Assembly (NCBI GenBank): GCA_019694165.1
Contig: JAIBCL010000009.1
Coordinates: 186,001-250,000 of the forward strand
DNA from: Verrucomicrobiaceae bacterium
GTDB lineage: Bacteria; Verrucomicrobiota; Verrucomicrobiia; Verrucomicrobiales; Verrucomicrobiaceae
DNA length: 64,000 nucleotides
Reading direction: 5' to 3'
Below the pieces are notes generated by a model. That model searched no databases. It was not told the origin of the DNA and saw only the letters and a program-made list of their open reading frames with translations. Below are positions 33,478-42,925 of the stretch, piece by piece (within the stretch, counting starts at the first letter, position 1; each line of letters opens with the position of its first letter). The translations under genes and the position numbers were made by a program.

Positions 33478-34278
33478 TTACCGCGCGCCGCCGGGTGTCG
33501 GATCGGCGTCGGGAATCCGCTGGGCGGACGGGATGTCGAGTTGTTCCTCGGCAAGCTTCAAGTAATGGATCAGACCCGGCGTGCGGTAGCCCATGCCGTA
33601 GTTCCGCCGCAACACTTCGAGCGCGGTGCGCAGCGAGGCGGGATCGCCGGCCTTTACGAGCTGGTAGGCACCGAGGCGTTCATAGACCTGAAGCGCGCCA
33701 TTCTTGTGGCCGCGCAGGTAGCACTCGCCGGCTTTCTTCGGGTCGAGTTCCACCCACCGGTCGTGGAGTGGATCGAGTCCCCGCCGCTCGTAGATCGCCC
33801 CGAGTGTGACCCAGAGCTGCGGATCGTCAGGCAGGAACTTCAGCCCTTCGTCGAGGATTTCGATGCCGCGCTGCACATGGTCGCGGGCGAGCTGGCGGCG
33901 GATGGCGGGGCGCAGCTTGTCATCGAAGAGGTACCCTGATGCCGCGTTGTAGGCCATGTGCCAGGATCCTTCCACCCAATAGGTGGCATAGCCTGGCTGC
34001 AGGCGCGTGGTGAGCTGGAAGAGGCTGTCCACCTTGGCCCAGTCAATGTTCTCGAATGCGGTGAACGCCTGGAGATACGTGATGCTGGCGACGAGCGAGC
34101 GCAGGCCGCCAAGCGAGGCGGCGAAACCCATCTGCCCGAGGCCCTCGCGCAGGCCGAGATCGACCGGCCTGCTCAACATGCCGCTGGTGCGCAGGGAGAG
34201 CGTGACTGCCTCGTCCGCGGGGCGCGAGACGAGGCCGACGATGACGAGGAGGGACAGGGCCTGGAGTTTTCGCTTCAT
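33478..34278 (-). CDS. Exported TPR-like protein linked to an ABC exporter
   Basis: A 266-residue protein with an N-terminal hydrophobic signal ('LQALSLLVIVGLVS'). The rest is helical and TPR-like, with repeat-type segments 'YLQAFTAFENIDWAKVDSLF', 'HVQRGIEILDEGLKFLPDDP', 'QLWVTLGAIYERRGLDP' and 'PGLIHYLKLAEEQLD'. It begins 6 nt after the ABC permease gene and belongs to the same transcription unit. It is probably an extracytoplasmic or membrane-associated accessory of the transporter; the precise role is unknown. Confidence 0.7.
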   Translation of the reverse strand: MKRKLQALSLLVIVGLVSRPADEAVTLSLRTSGMLSRPVDLGLREGLGQMGFAASLGGLRSLVASITYLQAFTAFENIDWAKVDSLFQLTTRLQPGYATYWVEGSWHMAYNAASGYLFDDKLRPAIRRQLARDHVQRGIEILDEGLKFLPDDPQLWVTLGAIYERRGLDPLHDRWVELDPKKAGECYLRGHKNGALQVYERLGAYQLVKAGDPASLRTALEVLRRNYGMGYRTPGLIHYLKLAEEQLDIPSAQRIPDADPTPGGAR

Positions 34279-34284
34279 CAGCAG

Positions 34285-35217
34285 TTACAGCTCCTTTTCG
34301 ACGAAAACCAAGTGCGCCACCGCCACGTAGCCGACGACGTAGAGCAATGCCATGAAGGTCATGTGCAGCAAGTCCGCGCCCGAGGGCTGGGCGCCTTTGA
34401 TGATGTTTTCCACGATGTCGAACACGCCCAGATCGGGGCAGATGATGGCAAGGGCGCTGCTGGCCGCCTTCTCGCCGACGGCGGAGAAGCCGTGAAAGAA
34501 ATACTCACGCAGCATCTGCTGTCCGTGGCCGACGATGGCGAGGCAGAAGGTGGTGACGATGGTGAAGAGCGTCGTGCTGGCAAAGCACGAGATGAGCAGC
34601 GCCAGCGCCGAGACGACAGCCGCCTTCAGGAAGATGGCGAGCACGCCGGCGTGCAGCGCCCAGGTGAGGCCCTGCTTCGCGACGGCGGCGGTTTGCGCGG
34701 CGATGTTCTCGGGCGTGGCCTTGTTCTCGTGCTCGAGGGAGTGGATGGCGGCATCCAGCACCATGTTCTGTCGCATCCAGAGCACGGCGCTGAGCACGGC
34801 GTCCATCACGAAGAGGCCGCCGCCGATGAGCAGCAGCACGCCGAGCAGCTTTCCGATGAGATACTCCACGCGAGGGACCGGCTTCGACAGAATGGTGTAA
34901 AGCGTGCGATCTTCGAGATCCCTCGGCAGCAGCAGCGCGGTGGAGACGATGGCGATGACGATGGCAAAGATCTGCAGAGCGCCAAAGGACACGTCCTTGA
35001 GGAGCTTGAGCTGCTGCTCGGGATTCATCACCGGAAAGACAAAGCCCGCCGCGACCACGACAGCGGCGAACACCAGCAGGAAGACGAGTATCTTCATGCG
35101 GACGAGCTGCGTGACCGTCGCCGTCGCGAGCGTCCACACGCGCGAGGGCGAAAAGGCCACGAACCTGGAGGCGGCGGGCGGCCGTGTCGGTGATGGTGCT
35201 GTAGCTTCGCCGTTCAT
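34285..35217 (-). CDS. ABC-2-type transporter permease
   Basis: A 310-residue membrane protein with about six helices, for example 'ILVFLLVFAAVVVAAGFVFP', 'IFAIVIAIVSTALLLP' and 'LLGVLLLIGGGLFVMDAVL'. The conserved ABC-2 segment 'LPRDLEDRTLYTILSKPVPR' after the second helix marks the gene family involved in ATPase coupling. Its start overlaps the stop of the ATPase gene by four bases (ATGA, 35214-35217). A large extracytoplasmic loop with 'IHSLEHENKATPENIAAQTA' is inserted between helices. The substrate is unknown. Confidence 0.88.
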   Translation of the reverse strand: MNGEATAPSPTRPPAASRFVAFSPSRVWTLATATVTQLVRMKILVFLLVFAAVVVAAGFVFPVMNPEQQLKLLKDVSFGALQIFAIVIAIVSTALLLPRDLEDRTLYTILSKPVPRVEYLIGKLLGVLLLIGGGLFVMDAVLSAVLWMRQNMVLDAAIHSLEHENKATPENIAAQTAAVAKQGLTWALHAGVLAIFLKAAVVSALALLISCFASTTLFTIVTTFCLAIVGHGQQMLREYFFHGFSAVGEKAASSALAIICPDLGVFDIVENIIKGAQPSGADLLHMTFMALLYVVGYVAVAHLVFVEKEL

Positions 35218-36092
35218 GGTGCGTCAGATGATGTGTCGTCCGTGGCCTTCAGGAATAGGCGTTCCAGCGTGGTGCGAGGATTGCCCATCTGGAGGACTCT
35301 TGAGCCGCCGCCCTCGGCGGCGACGAGCGCACGGATGCGCGCGAGCAGCTCGGGAGAGGCTTCCTCCAGCACGATCTCGGTCTGGTTCTCGACGGCGATG
35401 AGTTCGTCGAGCCGTCCCTCGCGGACCATTCTTCCGTGCGACATGATGCCGACGCGATCGCACACCTCCTGTAGCTGCTCCAGCAGGTGGGACGTGACGA
35501 GCACGGTGATGCCGCGCTGTTTGAACTCGATGATCAAGTCGCGAATCTTCCGCGAGCCGGCGGGGTCCACGCCCGCCGTCGGTTCGTCGAGCACGAGCAG
35601 CCGCGGCTCGTGAATGAGCGCCTGAGCGAGGCCGATGCGCTGCAGCATCCCCTTCGAGTAGCCGCCCACACGGCGCTCTGCCGCGTCTTCGAGACCGGTG
35701 AGGGCGAGCATTTCCCTGGCACGCGCACGCAAGCGCCCGCCGCCGAGTCCGCACAGCCGGCCATAGAACAGGAGTGTCTCCATGCCGGTGAGGTGCTTGT
35801 AGAAGTACGGGTTCTCCGGCAGGAAGCCCACGTCCTGGCGGCTCTGCACCGTGGTGCTGTCCCGGCCGAAAATCTGCGTGCGTCCCTCGTCCGCCGCGAG
35901 CAGACCGAGCACGACCTTCATCGTCGTCGATTTGCCGGAGCCGTTCGGCCCGATGAGGCCGTACACCTCGCCAGCCGCCACCGTGAAGGACAGCTCCCGA
36001 ACTGCGACGAACGACTTCCGTCCAAGATGGCCCTTGAAAACCTTCGTGAGGTTCTCAACGCTGACGGCGGAGGTGGATGCACTGGGCGGCAT
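35214..36092 (-). CDS. ABC transporter ATP-binding protein
   Basis: A 292-residue ABC ATPase. Walker A is 'GPNGSGKST' (48-56), the Q-loop region is 'VGFLPENPYFYKHL', the signature is 'YSKGMLQR' (145-152), Walker B is 'LLVLDEPTAG' (165-174), and the H-loop is 'TSHLLEQ'. It is the drug/polysaccharide exporter or CcmA-like type that pairs with ABC-2 permeases. First gene of a three-gene unit with the permease and the TPR-like protein; divergent from the ThuA-like gene. Confidence 0.95.
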   Translation of the reverse strand: MPPSASTSAVSVENLTKVFKGHLGRKSFVAVRELSFTVAAGEVYGLIGPNGSGKSTTMKVVLGLLAADEGRTQIFGRDSTTVQSRQDVGFLPENPYFYKHLTGMETLLFYGRLCGLGGGRLRARAREMLALTGLEDAAERRVGGYSKGMLQRIGLAQALIHEPRLLVLDEPTAGVDPAGSRKIRDLIIEFKQRGITVLVTSHLLEQLQEVCDRVGIMSHGRMVREGRLDELIAVENQTEIVLEEASPELLARIRALVAAEGGGSRVLQMGNPRTTLERLFLKATDDTSSDAP

Positions 36093-36240
36093 GGGCGGGG
36101 CGAAATAGAACGCAACGCTCTCTGCAATGCAATGAACGAGACGGATGGCTCCGGAAATTTCGTCCCGCGCGTATCATGGGCGGGGGCTTGGCGGCATGTT
36201 CCGCTTGCCATGTCCCGGCCGCTCTCTTAGCAAGCTGTGC

Positions 36241-37158
36241 ATGAAAAACATCTTCCTAGCTCTGATGTTGGTGGCGGGCGTGGCATCCGCCGCAGAATCG
36301 AAATTCAAGGTGCTCATCGTGGATGGGCAGAACAATCACAAGTGGGACATCACCACGCCGGTGCTGAGGGATGCGCTCGAAACATCGGGCGCGTTCATCG
36401 TCAATGTCAGCACCACGCCGCCGAAGGGAGCACCGGCCGGTGCGTGGGATGCGTGGCGGCCGAAATTCGCCGATTACGCGGCGGTGGTGAGCAACTACAA
36501 CGGCGAGACATGGCCGGAGCCGGTGCGGAAGGATTTCGAGGCGTATGTTTCCGGTGGCGGGGGATTTGTGTGCGTTCATGCGGCGGACAATTCCTTCCCT
36601 GACTGGCCGGAGTACAACAAGATGATCGGCGTGGGCGGCTGGGGCGGTCGGAACGAGAAAAGCGGGCCGCGGCTTTTCATCAAGGACGGCAGGCTCATGC
36701 GCGATACTTCGCCAGGCGCAGGTGGCAATCACGGAAAGCAGCATCCGTTTCAAGTCACCATCGTGGACCCAGGGCATCCGGTGACAAAGGGGTTGCCGAA
36801 GCTGTGGATGCACCGGCAGGACGAACTCTACAACAGCCTGCGCGGTCCTGCAGAGAATCTCACCGTGCTGGCCACCGCCGTATCCGAAACCACGAACAAT
36901 GCCGAGCCCATGCTGATGGCCATCGGCTACGGCAAAGGCCGCGTCTTCCACAATGCGATGGGCCACGCCGATTACTCGATGCTCGACCGGGGCTTCTACG
37001 AAATCATGCAGCGCAGCACGGAGTGGGCGGCCACCGGTGATTGCAAGGCGACGGCCGACGTTCCCGCTGATTTTCCCACCGCCGGCAAGGAAACGGAGGT
37101 GCGTCTCGAAGGCTACCCGAAGATGGCGCCGCCGGTTCCGAAACCGGACAAGAAATAA
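36241..37158 (+). CDS. Secreted ThuA-like domain protein
   Basis: A 305-residue protein with a signal peptide ('IFLALMLVAGVASA'). The ThuA-like (amidotransferase-fold) domain includes 'FKVLIVDGQNNHKWDITTPV', 'YAAVVSNYNGETWP', 'YVSGGGGFVCVHAADNSFPD', 'FQVTIVDPGHPVTKGLP', 'LMAIGYGKGRVFHNAMGH' and a terminal 'RSTEWAATG'. ThuA was first linked to trehalose use; secreted forms are common in Verrucomicrobiota and Planctomycetota, with carbohydrate-related but unproven roles. The frame opens earlier (36145), but the ATG at 36241 starts the signal peptide. Confidence 0.88.
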   Translation: MKNIFLALMLVAGVASAAESKFKVLIVDGQNNHKWDITTPVLRDALETSGAFIVNVSTTPPKGAPAGAWDAWRPKFADYAAVVSNYNGETWPEPVRKDFEAYVSGGGGFVCVHAADNSFPDWPEYNKMIGVGGWGGRNEKSGPRLFIKDGRLMRDTSPGAGGNHGKQHPFQVTIVDPGHPVTKGLPKLWMHRQDELYNSLRGPAENLTVLATAVSETTNNAEPMLMAIGYGKGRVFHNAMGHADYSMLDRGFYEIMQRSTEWAATGDCKATADVPADFPTAGKETEVRLEGYPKMAPPVPKPDKK

Positions 37159-37321
37159 CCGGACGCCGATGAGCGCCCTGGCTTTCGGGAGATGACGGTG
37201 ATCCATCACGGTGGATGCGGGTGGATCGTCGCACGCTTCTGGTTCTGGTTTGACAAGAGCTGGCTGCCCGGGAATCTCCGCGCCTCAACTCATTCGTCAT
37301 TCAGCATTCGTCCCCCCCGTC

Positions 37322-38551
37322 ATGCGCATCCGCACATTCCAAGGTCTCGTCCCCGCTCCAAAGTTCGCCGCTGAAGTCGCCGCCGTTCCTTATGATGTGG
37401 TGAATCGCGATGAGGCCCATGAGCTTGCCAAGGACAACGCGATCAACCTGCTGCATGTGGATCGAGCGGAGATTGATCTCGATCCGGAAATCGATCCTTA
37501 TTCCGCGCCGGTGTACGCGAAGGCACTGGAGACATTCAAGGAACTGCAAATCCACGGCGTGCTCCTGCGCGAGAGCGGCCCGTGCATGTACGCCTACCGG
37601 CAGATCATGGGCGGGCACTCGCAGACGGGGTTGGTGGCCGTCTGCCACGTCGAGGACTACGAGCACGACGTGATCAAGAAGCACGAGAAGACCCGGCCCG
37701 ACAAGGAAGACGATCGCACCCGCCTCGTGGACACGCTGAGCGCAAACACGGGGCCGATCTTTCTCACGTATCGCAGCCATGCGGGCGTCACGGCTTTGAT
37801 CAACTCGCATGTCACCAAAGAGAAGCCGATCTATGACATCACCGCGCCAGACGGAGTCAAGCATCAGGTCTGGCGTCTGCCGCCGGGCAAGTGCGTCTCG
37901 ATCACCTCCATCTTCGAGACCGACATTCCGTGTGCCTATGTTGCCGACGGCCATCACCGCGCCGCGAGTGCCTTCCGCGTGGGCAAGAAGCGCCGCGAGA
38001 GCAATCCCCAACACAATGGCGGCGAGGACTACAACTGGTTCCTCAGCGTGCTCTTCCCCGGCGACGAATTGAAAATCCTGCCCTACAACCGCGCGGTGAA
38101 GGATCTCAACTGCCTGAGCCGCGAAGACTTCATCGCGAAGGTCGGCAGCATTTTCAGAGTCGAACCCACCGCCGACAAAGAACCGGGCTGCTCTGGCTGC
38201 GCGTGCATGTATCTGAAGGGCCAGTGGTATAGCCTGAGCTGGGACGTGGATACCTCCGCCAGCCCGATCGACCAGCTCGACGTAAGCGTGTTGCAAGACC
38301 GCCTGCTCAAGCCCGTGCTCGCCATCGACGACCCGCGCACGAGCAAGCGCATCGACTTCATCGGCGGCATCCGCGGCACGGCGGAGCTGGAGAAGCTGGT
38401 GGACTCGCGCCAATTCTCCGTCGCCTTCTCCATGCACGCCACCACGGTGGATCAACTCATGGCCATCTCCGACGCCGGCCAGATCATGCCGCCGAAGAGC
38501 ACCTGGTTCGAGCCGAAGCTGAGGAGCGGGCTGTTCATCCATACGTTTTGA
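37322..38551 (+). CDS. DUF1015 family protein
   Basis: A 409-residue cytoplasmic protein beginning 'MRIRTFQGLVPAP', the typical DUF1015 opening, with 'VAAVPYDVVNRDEAHELAKD', 'PCMYAYRQIMGGHSQTGLVA', 'HEKTRPDKEDDRTRL', 'CAYVADGHHRAASA' and 'YNWFLSVLFPGDELKILPYN'. The charged 'ADGHHR' and 'EKTRPDKEDDR' motifs are the most conserved parts and suggest a phosphoryl- or nucleotide-handling active site. No reaction is assigned by me. It lies 163 nt upstream of the ATP-grasp gene on the same strand, but whether it belongs to that unit is uncertain. Confidence 0.88.
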   Translation: MRIRTFQGLVPAPKFAAEVAAVPYDVVNRDEAHELAKDNAINLLHVDRAEIDLDPEIDPYSAPVYAKALETFKELQIHGVLLRESGPCMYAYRQIMGGHSQTGLVAVCHVEDYEHDVIKKHEKTRPDKEDDRTRLVDTLSANTGPIFLTYRSHAGVTALINSHVTKEKPIYDITAPDGVKHQVWRLPPGKCVSITSIFETDIPCAYVADGHHRAASAFRVGKKRRESNPQHNGGEDYNWFLSVLFPGDELKILPYNRAVKDLNCLSREDFIAKVGSIFRVEPTADKEPGCSGCACMYLKGQWYSLSWDVDTSASPIDQLDVSVLQDRLLKPVLAIDDPRTSKRIDFIGGIRGTAELEKLVDSRQFSVAFSMHATTVDQLMAISDAGQIMPPKSTWFEPKLRSGLFIHTF

Positions 38552-38710
38552 GCGGCCCGGGAGCCTGCGGTTCCGGATGATGCGCGTCTTGGAGCCTGTT
38601 TCTCCGTCCCAAGGAATCGCCTTTTGCGCCGGGGGGCCGGGGCGTGGCTTGAAATCCTGCGGCCCGCAGCCCTCCGACGATTTGGCACATGCCCTGCTTT
38701 GCCGGTGGGA

Positions 38711-40153
38711 ATGCAGACTTTTCAGCACTACGACACCTCCGGCTTCTTCGACGAGGTATTCGCGCCGTCGTGCGCGGTGCGGCCGCATTATGACACGGTG
38801 GTGCGCTCGCTTGACACGCTGGCCGCGGGGGATTTTGCCCGGCGCCAGCAGTCGGCTGACGCAGCGTTTTTGAAGCAAGGGGTGACCTTCACGGTGTATG
38901 GCGACGACAAGGGCACGGAGCGCATCTTTCCCTTCGACCTGATGCCGCGCATCATTCCCCGCAATGAGTGGGAGCACATCGAGTCCGGGCTGGTGCAGCG
39001 TATCACGGCGCTGAACTTGTTCCTGAACGACGTGTACCACGGCCAGCAGATCATGAATGACGGCGTGGTGCCGCGTGAGATCGTCGAGTCCGCCGCGCAT
39101 TACCGCCCGGAGTTTCGCGGCATCACCGTGCCTCATCACATCTACATTCACGTCTGCGGCACCGACCTCGTGCGGGACGATTCCGGCGCCTACTTCGTGC
39201 TCGAGGACAATGGCCGGTGCCCCAGCGGAGCCTCTTATGTTCTGGAGAACCGCCAGGCGATGAAGCGCACATTTCCGCATCTGCTGGAGCAGCTGCCTGT
39301 ACGCCCCGTGGATGGCTACGGAGCCATGCTGCGTGCCACGCTCGCGCATCTCGCGCCGCCGGGTGTCGTCGATCCAGCCATCGTCGTGCTCACGCCCGGG
39401 GTCTGTAACAGCGCCTATTTCGAGCACGCGTATCTGGCGCGGCAGATGGGCGTGCCCATTGTGGAGGGCCGCGACCTCATCGTGCGCGACGACCGTGTGT
39501 TCATGCGCACCACCGGCGGCCTCGTGCAGGTCCATGTCATCTACCGTCGCATCGATGATGACTTCCTCGATCCGCTTGTGTTTCGGAAGGATTCGCTGCT
39601 CGGCGTGCCGGGTCTCGTCCGGGCCTACACGGTCGGGAACGTCGCGCTGGCAAACTCCATCGGCACCGGCGTGGCGGATGACAAGGCCACGTACGCCTAC
39701 GTGCCGAAGATGATCCGCTACTACCTCGACCAGGAGCCGATCCTGCCGAACGTGCCCACTTACCTCGGCGGCGAGCCTGACGATCGCGCCTACATATTGG
39801 AGCACCTCGACTCTCTCGTGGTAAAGGCCGTGAACGAATCCGGAGGCTACGGCATGCTCATGGGGCCTTCATCCACGCAAGGGCAGCGTGACGAGTTCAA
39901 GCGCCGGATCGTTGCAAATCCGCGCAATTACATCGCGCAGCCCGTGCTCTCGCTCTCGCGGCACCCGACGTTTGTCGGAGATCACTTCGAGGGCCGCCAC
40001 ATCGATCTGCGGCCCTACATTCTTTACGGCGACAAAATTCAAGTGCTCCCCGGCGGTCTCACCCGCGTGGCCTTGAAGAAGGGTTCGCTGGTGGTGAACT
40101 CCTCGCAGGGCGGCGGCAGCAAGGACACCTGGGTGCTGTGGGACGCCGCGTGA
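38711..40153 (+). CDS. Circularly permuted ATP-grasp family protein
   Basis: A 480-residue protein of the circularly permuted ATP-grasp type (the pair formerly DUF404/DUF407). Diagnostic segments are '[20 protein letters not shown]', '[19 protein letters not shown]', '[15 protein letters not shown]', '[20 protein letters not shown]', '[18 protein letters not shown]' and '[14 protein letters not shown]', then '[20 protein letters not shown]'. Such enzymes are predicted to form peptide-like bonds. It stands upstream of the alpha-E and transglutaminase-like genes in the order seen in many bacteria. The ATG at 38711 starts the conserved region. Confidence 0.92.
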   Translation: MQTFQHYDTSGFFDEVFAPSCAVRPHYDTVVRSLDTLAAGDFARRQQSADAAFLKQGVTFTVYGDDKGTERIFPFDLMPRIIPRNEWEHIESGLVQRITALNLFLNDVYHGQQIMNDGVVPREIVESAAHYRPEFRGITVPHHIYIHVCGTDLVRDDSGAYFVLEDNGRCPSGASYVLENRQAMKRTFPHLLEQLPVRPVDGYGAMLRATLAHLAPPGVVDPAIVVLTPGVCNSAYFEHAYLARQMGVPIVEGRDLIVRDDRVFMRTTGGLVQVHVIYRRIDDDFLDPLVFRKDSLLGVPGLVRAYTVGNVALANSIGTGVADDKATYAYVPKMIRYYLDQEPILPNVPTYLGGEPDDRAYILEHLDSLVVKAVNESGGYGMLMGPSSTQGQRDEFKRRIVANPRNYIAQPVLSLSRHPTFVGDHFEGRHIDLRPYILYGDKIQVLPGGLTRVALKKGSLVVNSSQGGGSKDTWVLWDAA

Positions 40154-40189
40154 CAGCACTCTGCTCGACAACCGCCTCCAACCAGCCTC

Positions 40190-41227
40190 ATGCTCAGCCG
40201 CGTCGCCGACAGCGTTTACTGGATGGCCCGTTACATGGAACGGGCCGAGAATCTCGCGCGTCTGCTGCTGGCCAATGAATCGCTGATGCTCGACTCCGGC
40301 ATCAGCGATGACCGTGCGTTCTGGGAGCCGATCCTGATGACGACGGGAGATGAATCCGGTTACGGCGGACTGTATCCCGAAGTGCGGGGCGACTACGTCC
40401 AGGACTATCTGGCGGCAAATCCGAAGAACTCGAACTCGATCCACAACTGCATCCGCACTGCGCGCGAGAATGCGCGCATGGTGCGCGATCAGCTGAGCGA
40501 TGAAGTATGGCGCGCGGTGAACGACTTGTATTTGTTCGTCAGCAGTGACAGGGCCGCGTCGATGCGTGCGGAGTCCGCCGTGGGCTTTTACGAGGCGGTC
40601 ATCCAGGGGGGCTGCTTGTTTCAGGGCGCCTCGCGTGCCACGATGATGCGCAATGAAGCGTGGCAGTTTTTCCAGACCGGCACGTACCTCGAGCGCGCGG
40701 ACAAGACCTCGCGGCTCATCGACGCGTGTTCGGACGTCGCGCTCACCGTCCCGCCGCATCCCGATGCGCGCCCGCTGCGCTGGCAGGCGCTGCTGCGCTC
40801 ATGCTCGGCGTGGCACGGCTACCGCGAGCAGCATCCCGCCGTGGCACCCCGGGACGTGGTCGAGTTCCTGTTTCTCAACGAGCAGTTCGCGCGCTCCGTG
40901 CGTTTCTGCGTGCGCGAGATGCATCTCGCTCTGAAGCAGCTGCCGCTGCCGCCGGGATCGCCGGTCAACAGCCCCAGGCGGCTGGCGACACGCCTGTTCA
41001 ACGATGTCGATCTCGCCACCGTGGACGAGATCATTGACGCCGGACTGCACGGCTACATCGACCGGCTTCAAGCACGGCTCAACGACATAGGCGCCGCGAT
41101 CTTCGAAACGCACGTGCTCTACGCTGATTTGACGCCGGTCAGCCTCCTGTCGCCCGTACCATGCACCGTCGCGCCACTTGGTGCCTGGCATGGTGACCTC
41201 GACATGCAGATTCAACAGCAACAATGA
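40190..41227 (+). CDS. Alpha-E domain protein
   Basis: A 345-residue all-helical protein starting 'MLSRVADSVYWMARYMERAE', the hallmark of the alpha-E (DUF403) family. It also has 'NARMVRDQLSDEVWRAVND', 'MMRNEAWQFFQTGTYLERAD' and 'VVEFLFLNEQFARSVRFCV'. Its biochemical role is unproven; it is almost always encoded with circularly permuted ATP-grasp and transglutaminase-like proteins. It starts 36 nt after the ATP-grasp stop and overlaps the next gene by four bases (ATGA at 41224-41227). Confidence 0.93.
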   Translation: MLSRVADSVYWMARYMERAENLARLLLANESLMLDSGISDDRAFWEPILMTTGDESGYGGLYPEVRGDYVQDYLAANPKNSNSIHNCIRTARENARMVRDQLSDEVWRAVNDLYLFVSSDRAASMRAESAVGFYEAVIQGGCLFQGASRATMMRNEAWQFFQTGTYLERADKTSRLIDACSDVALTVPPHPDARPLRWQALLRSCSAWHGYREQHPAVAPRDVVEFLFLNEQFARSVRFCVREMHLALKQLPLPPGSPVNSPRRLATRLFNDVDLATVDEIIDAGLHGYIDRLQARLNDIGAAIFETHVLYADLTPVSLLSPVPCTVAPLGAWHGDLDMQIQQQQ

Positions 41228-42069
41228 ATCTCCGTGTCTTTCACCGCACGCGCTACGTTTACCGGGTGCCGGTTTCGGACAGTTCGAATCAAGTGCGTCT
41301 GCGTCCGGCCACGGAGGACCCGAAGCGGCTCAGCTTTTTTCTGTTGAACGTGCATCCTCCCCGCCGGCTGCGGCACTTCCGTGACGAGTTCTTCAACTAT
41401 GTGCAATGGTTCGAGCTGCCCGAGCCGCACACCGAACTCGTCGTCGAGGCCACCAGCCACATCAAAACCAGTTCCCAGTATGCCGAGGGCAGACCCACGG
41501 GCGTTTCCTTGGGCGGCCTCGGCGGCGAGGGGGCCGACTCGCTGCGGCCTTACCTGACCAGCAGCCGCTATGTAAACGTGAACCAGGATGTGTGGCGTCT
41601 TGCCATCGACGCCAAGGAGGACCGGACTGATGTTTTCGAGGTCGCCGAGTCGATCATGCATCTGGTGCATCGCGAATGGACCTATGCGCCCGCCGCGACC
41701 CACGCGCAGACGCACATGGACGAGGTGCTGTTCGACCGCCGAGGAGTGTGCCAGGACTTCGCGCATGTGATGCTCGGCATGTGCCGCGCGCTGGACATCC
41801 CGGCGCGCTACGTCAGCGGATATCTTTACAACGGCCCGCGCGGGACGCTTCGAGGTGCCCAGGCTTCGCACGCCTGGTGTGAGGTGTGGTTGCCTGGGCG
41901 CGGCTGGTTCGGCCTTGATCCAACGAACAACACGCTCGCGGACGAGCGCTATGTCAAGATTGCCACTGGTCGCGACTATGACGACGCCGCACCCATCCGC
42001 GGGAGTTTCAGCGGCCCGCCCGGTGCGACGGCTGCGCTGGACGTGACGGTGGAGGTCGAGGAACGCTGA
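41224..42069 (+). CDS. Transglutaminase-like cysteine protease family protein
   Basis: A 281-residue protein with the bacterial transglutaminase N-terminal domain ('VFHRTRYVYRVPVSDSSNQV') and the transglutaminase core. The catalytic triad is visible: Cys176 in 'RRGVCQDFAHVML', His216 in 'ASHAWCEVWLPG' and Asp232 in 'WFGLDPTNN'. There is no signal peptide. In this conserved trio it is thought to act as a peptidase or amide-bond-forming partner of the ATP-grasp enzyme. Translationally coupled to the alpha-E gene. Confidence 0.93.
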   Translation: MNLRVFHRTRYVYRVPVSDSSNQVRLRPATEDPKRLSFFLLNVHPPRRLRHFRDEFFNYVQWFELPEPHTELVVEATSHIKTSSQYAEGRPTGVSLGGLGGEGADSLRPYLTSSRYVNVNQDVWRLAIDAKEDRTDVFEVAESIMHLVHREWTYAPAATHAQTHMDEVLFDRRGVCQDFAHVMLGMCRALDIPARYVSGYLYNGPRGTLRGAQASHAWCEVWLPGRGWFGLDPTNNTLADERYVKIATGRDYDDAAPIRGSFSGPPGATAALDVTVEVEER

Positions 42070-42084
42070 TCCGACGGGGATCAG

Positions 42085-42726
42085 TCAGAAATTCACCTTG
42101 AATCCAGCCTCGGCCATGTGGCCTTTGGCGTCGCCGTATTCCGACATGGCGTCGAGCACCTGGACGTAGCGGTAGCCAAGGTTCAGCGATACATCGCTGG
42201 TCACCTTGTAGCCAAGGCCCGCGCGCGCCTGCCACGCAAAATGCCAGTCGCCATCCTTCTCTCCGGCACTGACGCCCTGGAGTTCTGACCACGCGGTGCC
42301 GAGGCCCGCGCCCGCATACATGAGGAGCGAGTCCGTCAGGTTCAGGGTGTAAGTGGCATTCAGCGTGATGGGCACCATGTGCAGGTCAGCCGAGCCGGTG
42401 GCACCACCTCCGTGGCCGTCCACCACATCGTAGTTACCACTCAAATAACCGGCGGCGAGACCGAGTGAGAAACTGGGACTGAAGCGATAGCCCACTGACC
42501 CATTGATACCCCACCCGTCCTTGTAATGGAGGTCCTGGCAGCCACAGGCTGTGGCGTCGTTGAGCCAGAGGTAGCCGGAGCTGACACCAGCATACCAAGC
42601 ACTGGTAGTGGGCACCATGGGCGGTACGATGGGCCGGGCAGGGGGCACCTTGGCGAGGATCGGGCCGGCGATACCGGCCCCCGACAGGAGCAGGAGGCAA
42701 ATGGCAGAGATGGCAGTTTGTTTCAT
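42085..42726 (-). CDS. Small outer-membrane beta-barrel protein
   Basis: A 213-residue protein with a signal peptide ('ISAICLLLLSGAGIAG') and a short proline-rich linker. Alternating amphipathic strands follow, typical of eight-stranded OmpA/Opa-like barrels ('WYAGVSSGYLWL', 'GWGINGSVGYRFSPSFSLGL', 'MVPITLNATYTLN', 'FAWQARAGLGYKV', 'VSLNLGYRYV'). It ends in Phe ('AEAGFKVNF'), the usual barrel-assembly signature. The function is probably structural or adhesive. It converges on the transglutaminase-like gene with a 15-nt gap. Confidence 0.8.
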   Translation of the reverse strand: MKQTAISAICLLLLSGAGIAGPILAKVPPARPIVPPMVPTTSAWYAGVSSGYLWLNDATACGCQDLHYKDGWGINGSVGYRFSPSFSLGLAAGYLSGNYDVVDGHGGGATGSADLHMVPITLNATYTLNLTDSLLMYAGAGLGTAWSELQGVSAGEKDGDWHFAWQARAGLGYKVTSDVSLNLGYRYVQVLDAMSEYGDAKGHMAEAGFKVNF

Positions 42727-42762
42727 GGGGCAGAGGGTTTTGGAGTTCTGTAAAATATAGTC

Positions 42763-42787
42763 ATTATAAAAGAAGCTGGAAAGTCAA
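42763..42787 (-). promoter_or_regulatory. AT-rich promoter candidate for the barrel protein
   Basis: In an AT-rich island rare for this window, the minus strand carries TATAAT (42763-42768), 36 bp before the start codon. A TTGACT lies upstream at 42782-42787, but the spacing of 13 bp is shorter than the usual 17, so only the -10 box is persuasive. Confidence 0.4.
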
Positions 42788-42925
42788 AGTTCCAAGTTTG
42801 TTTGGGGGCACCCACACCCGTCCCCTCCCGCTGATGCTCTGCCTGACGCCGGGCCTCGGTGATCTTCAGCCCCCACCGTCAACCCGGGAGGTGCCTATTC
42901 ATCGCGACGGCTGGCGGGCCCACCA

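Noticed and set aside
37301..39805. 834-codon open frame on the minus strand
   Set aside because: It is antisense to the DUF1015 and ATP-grasp genes, rich in His/Arg/Val as expected of a GC-rich shadow frame, and has no domain.
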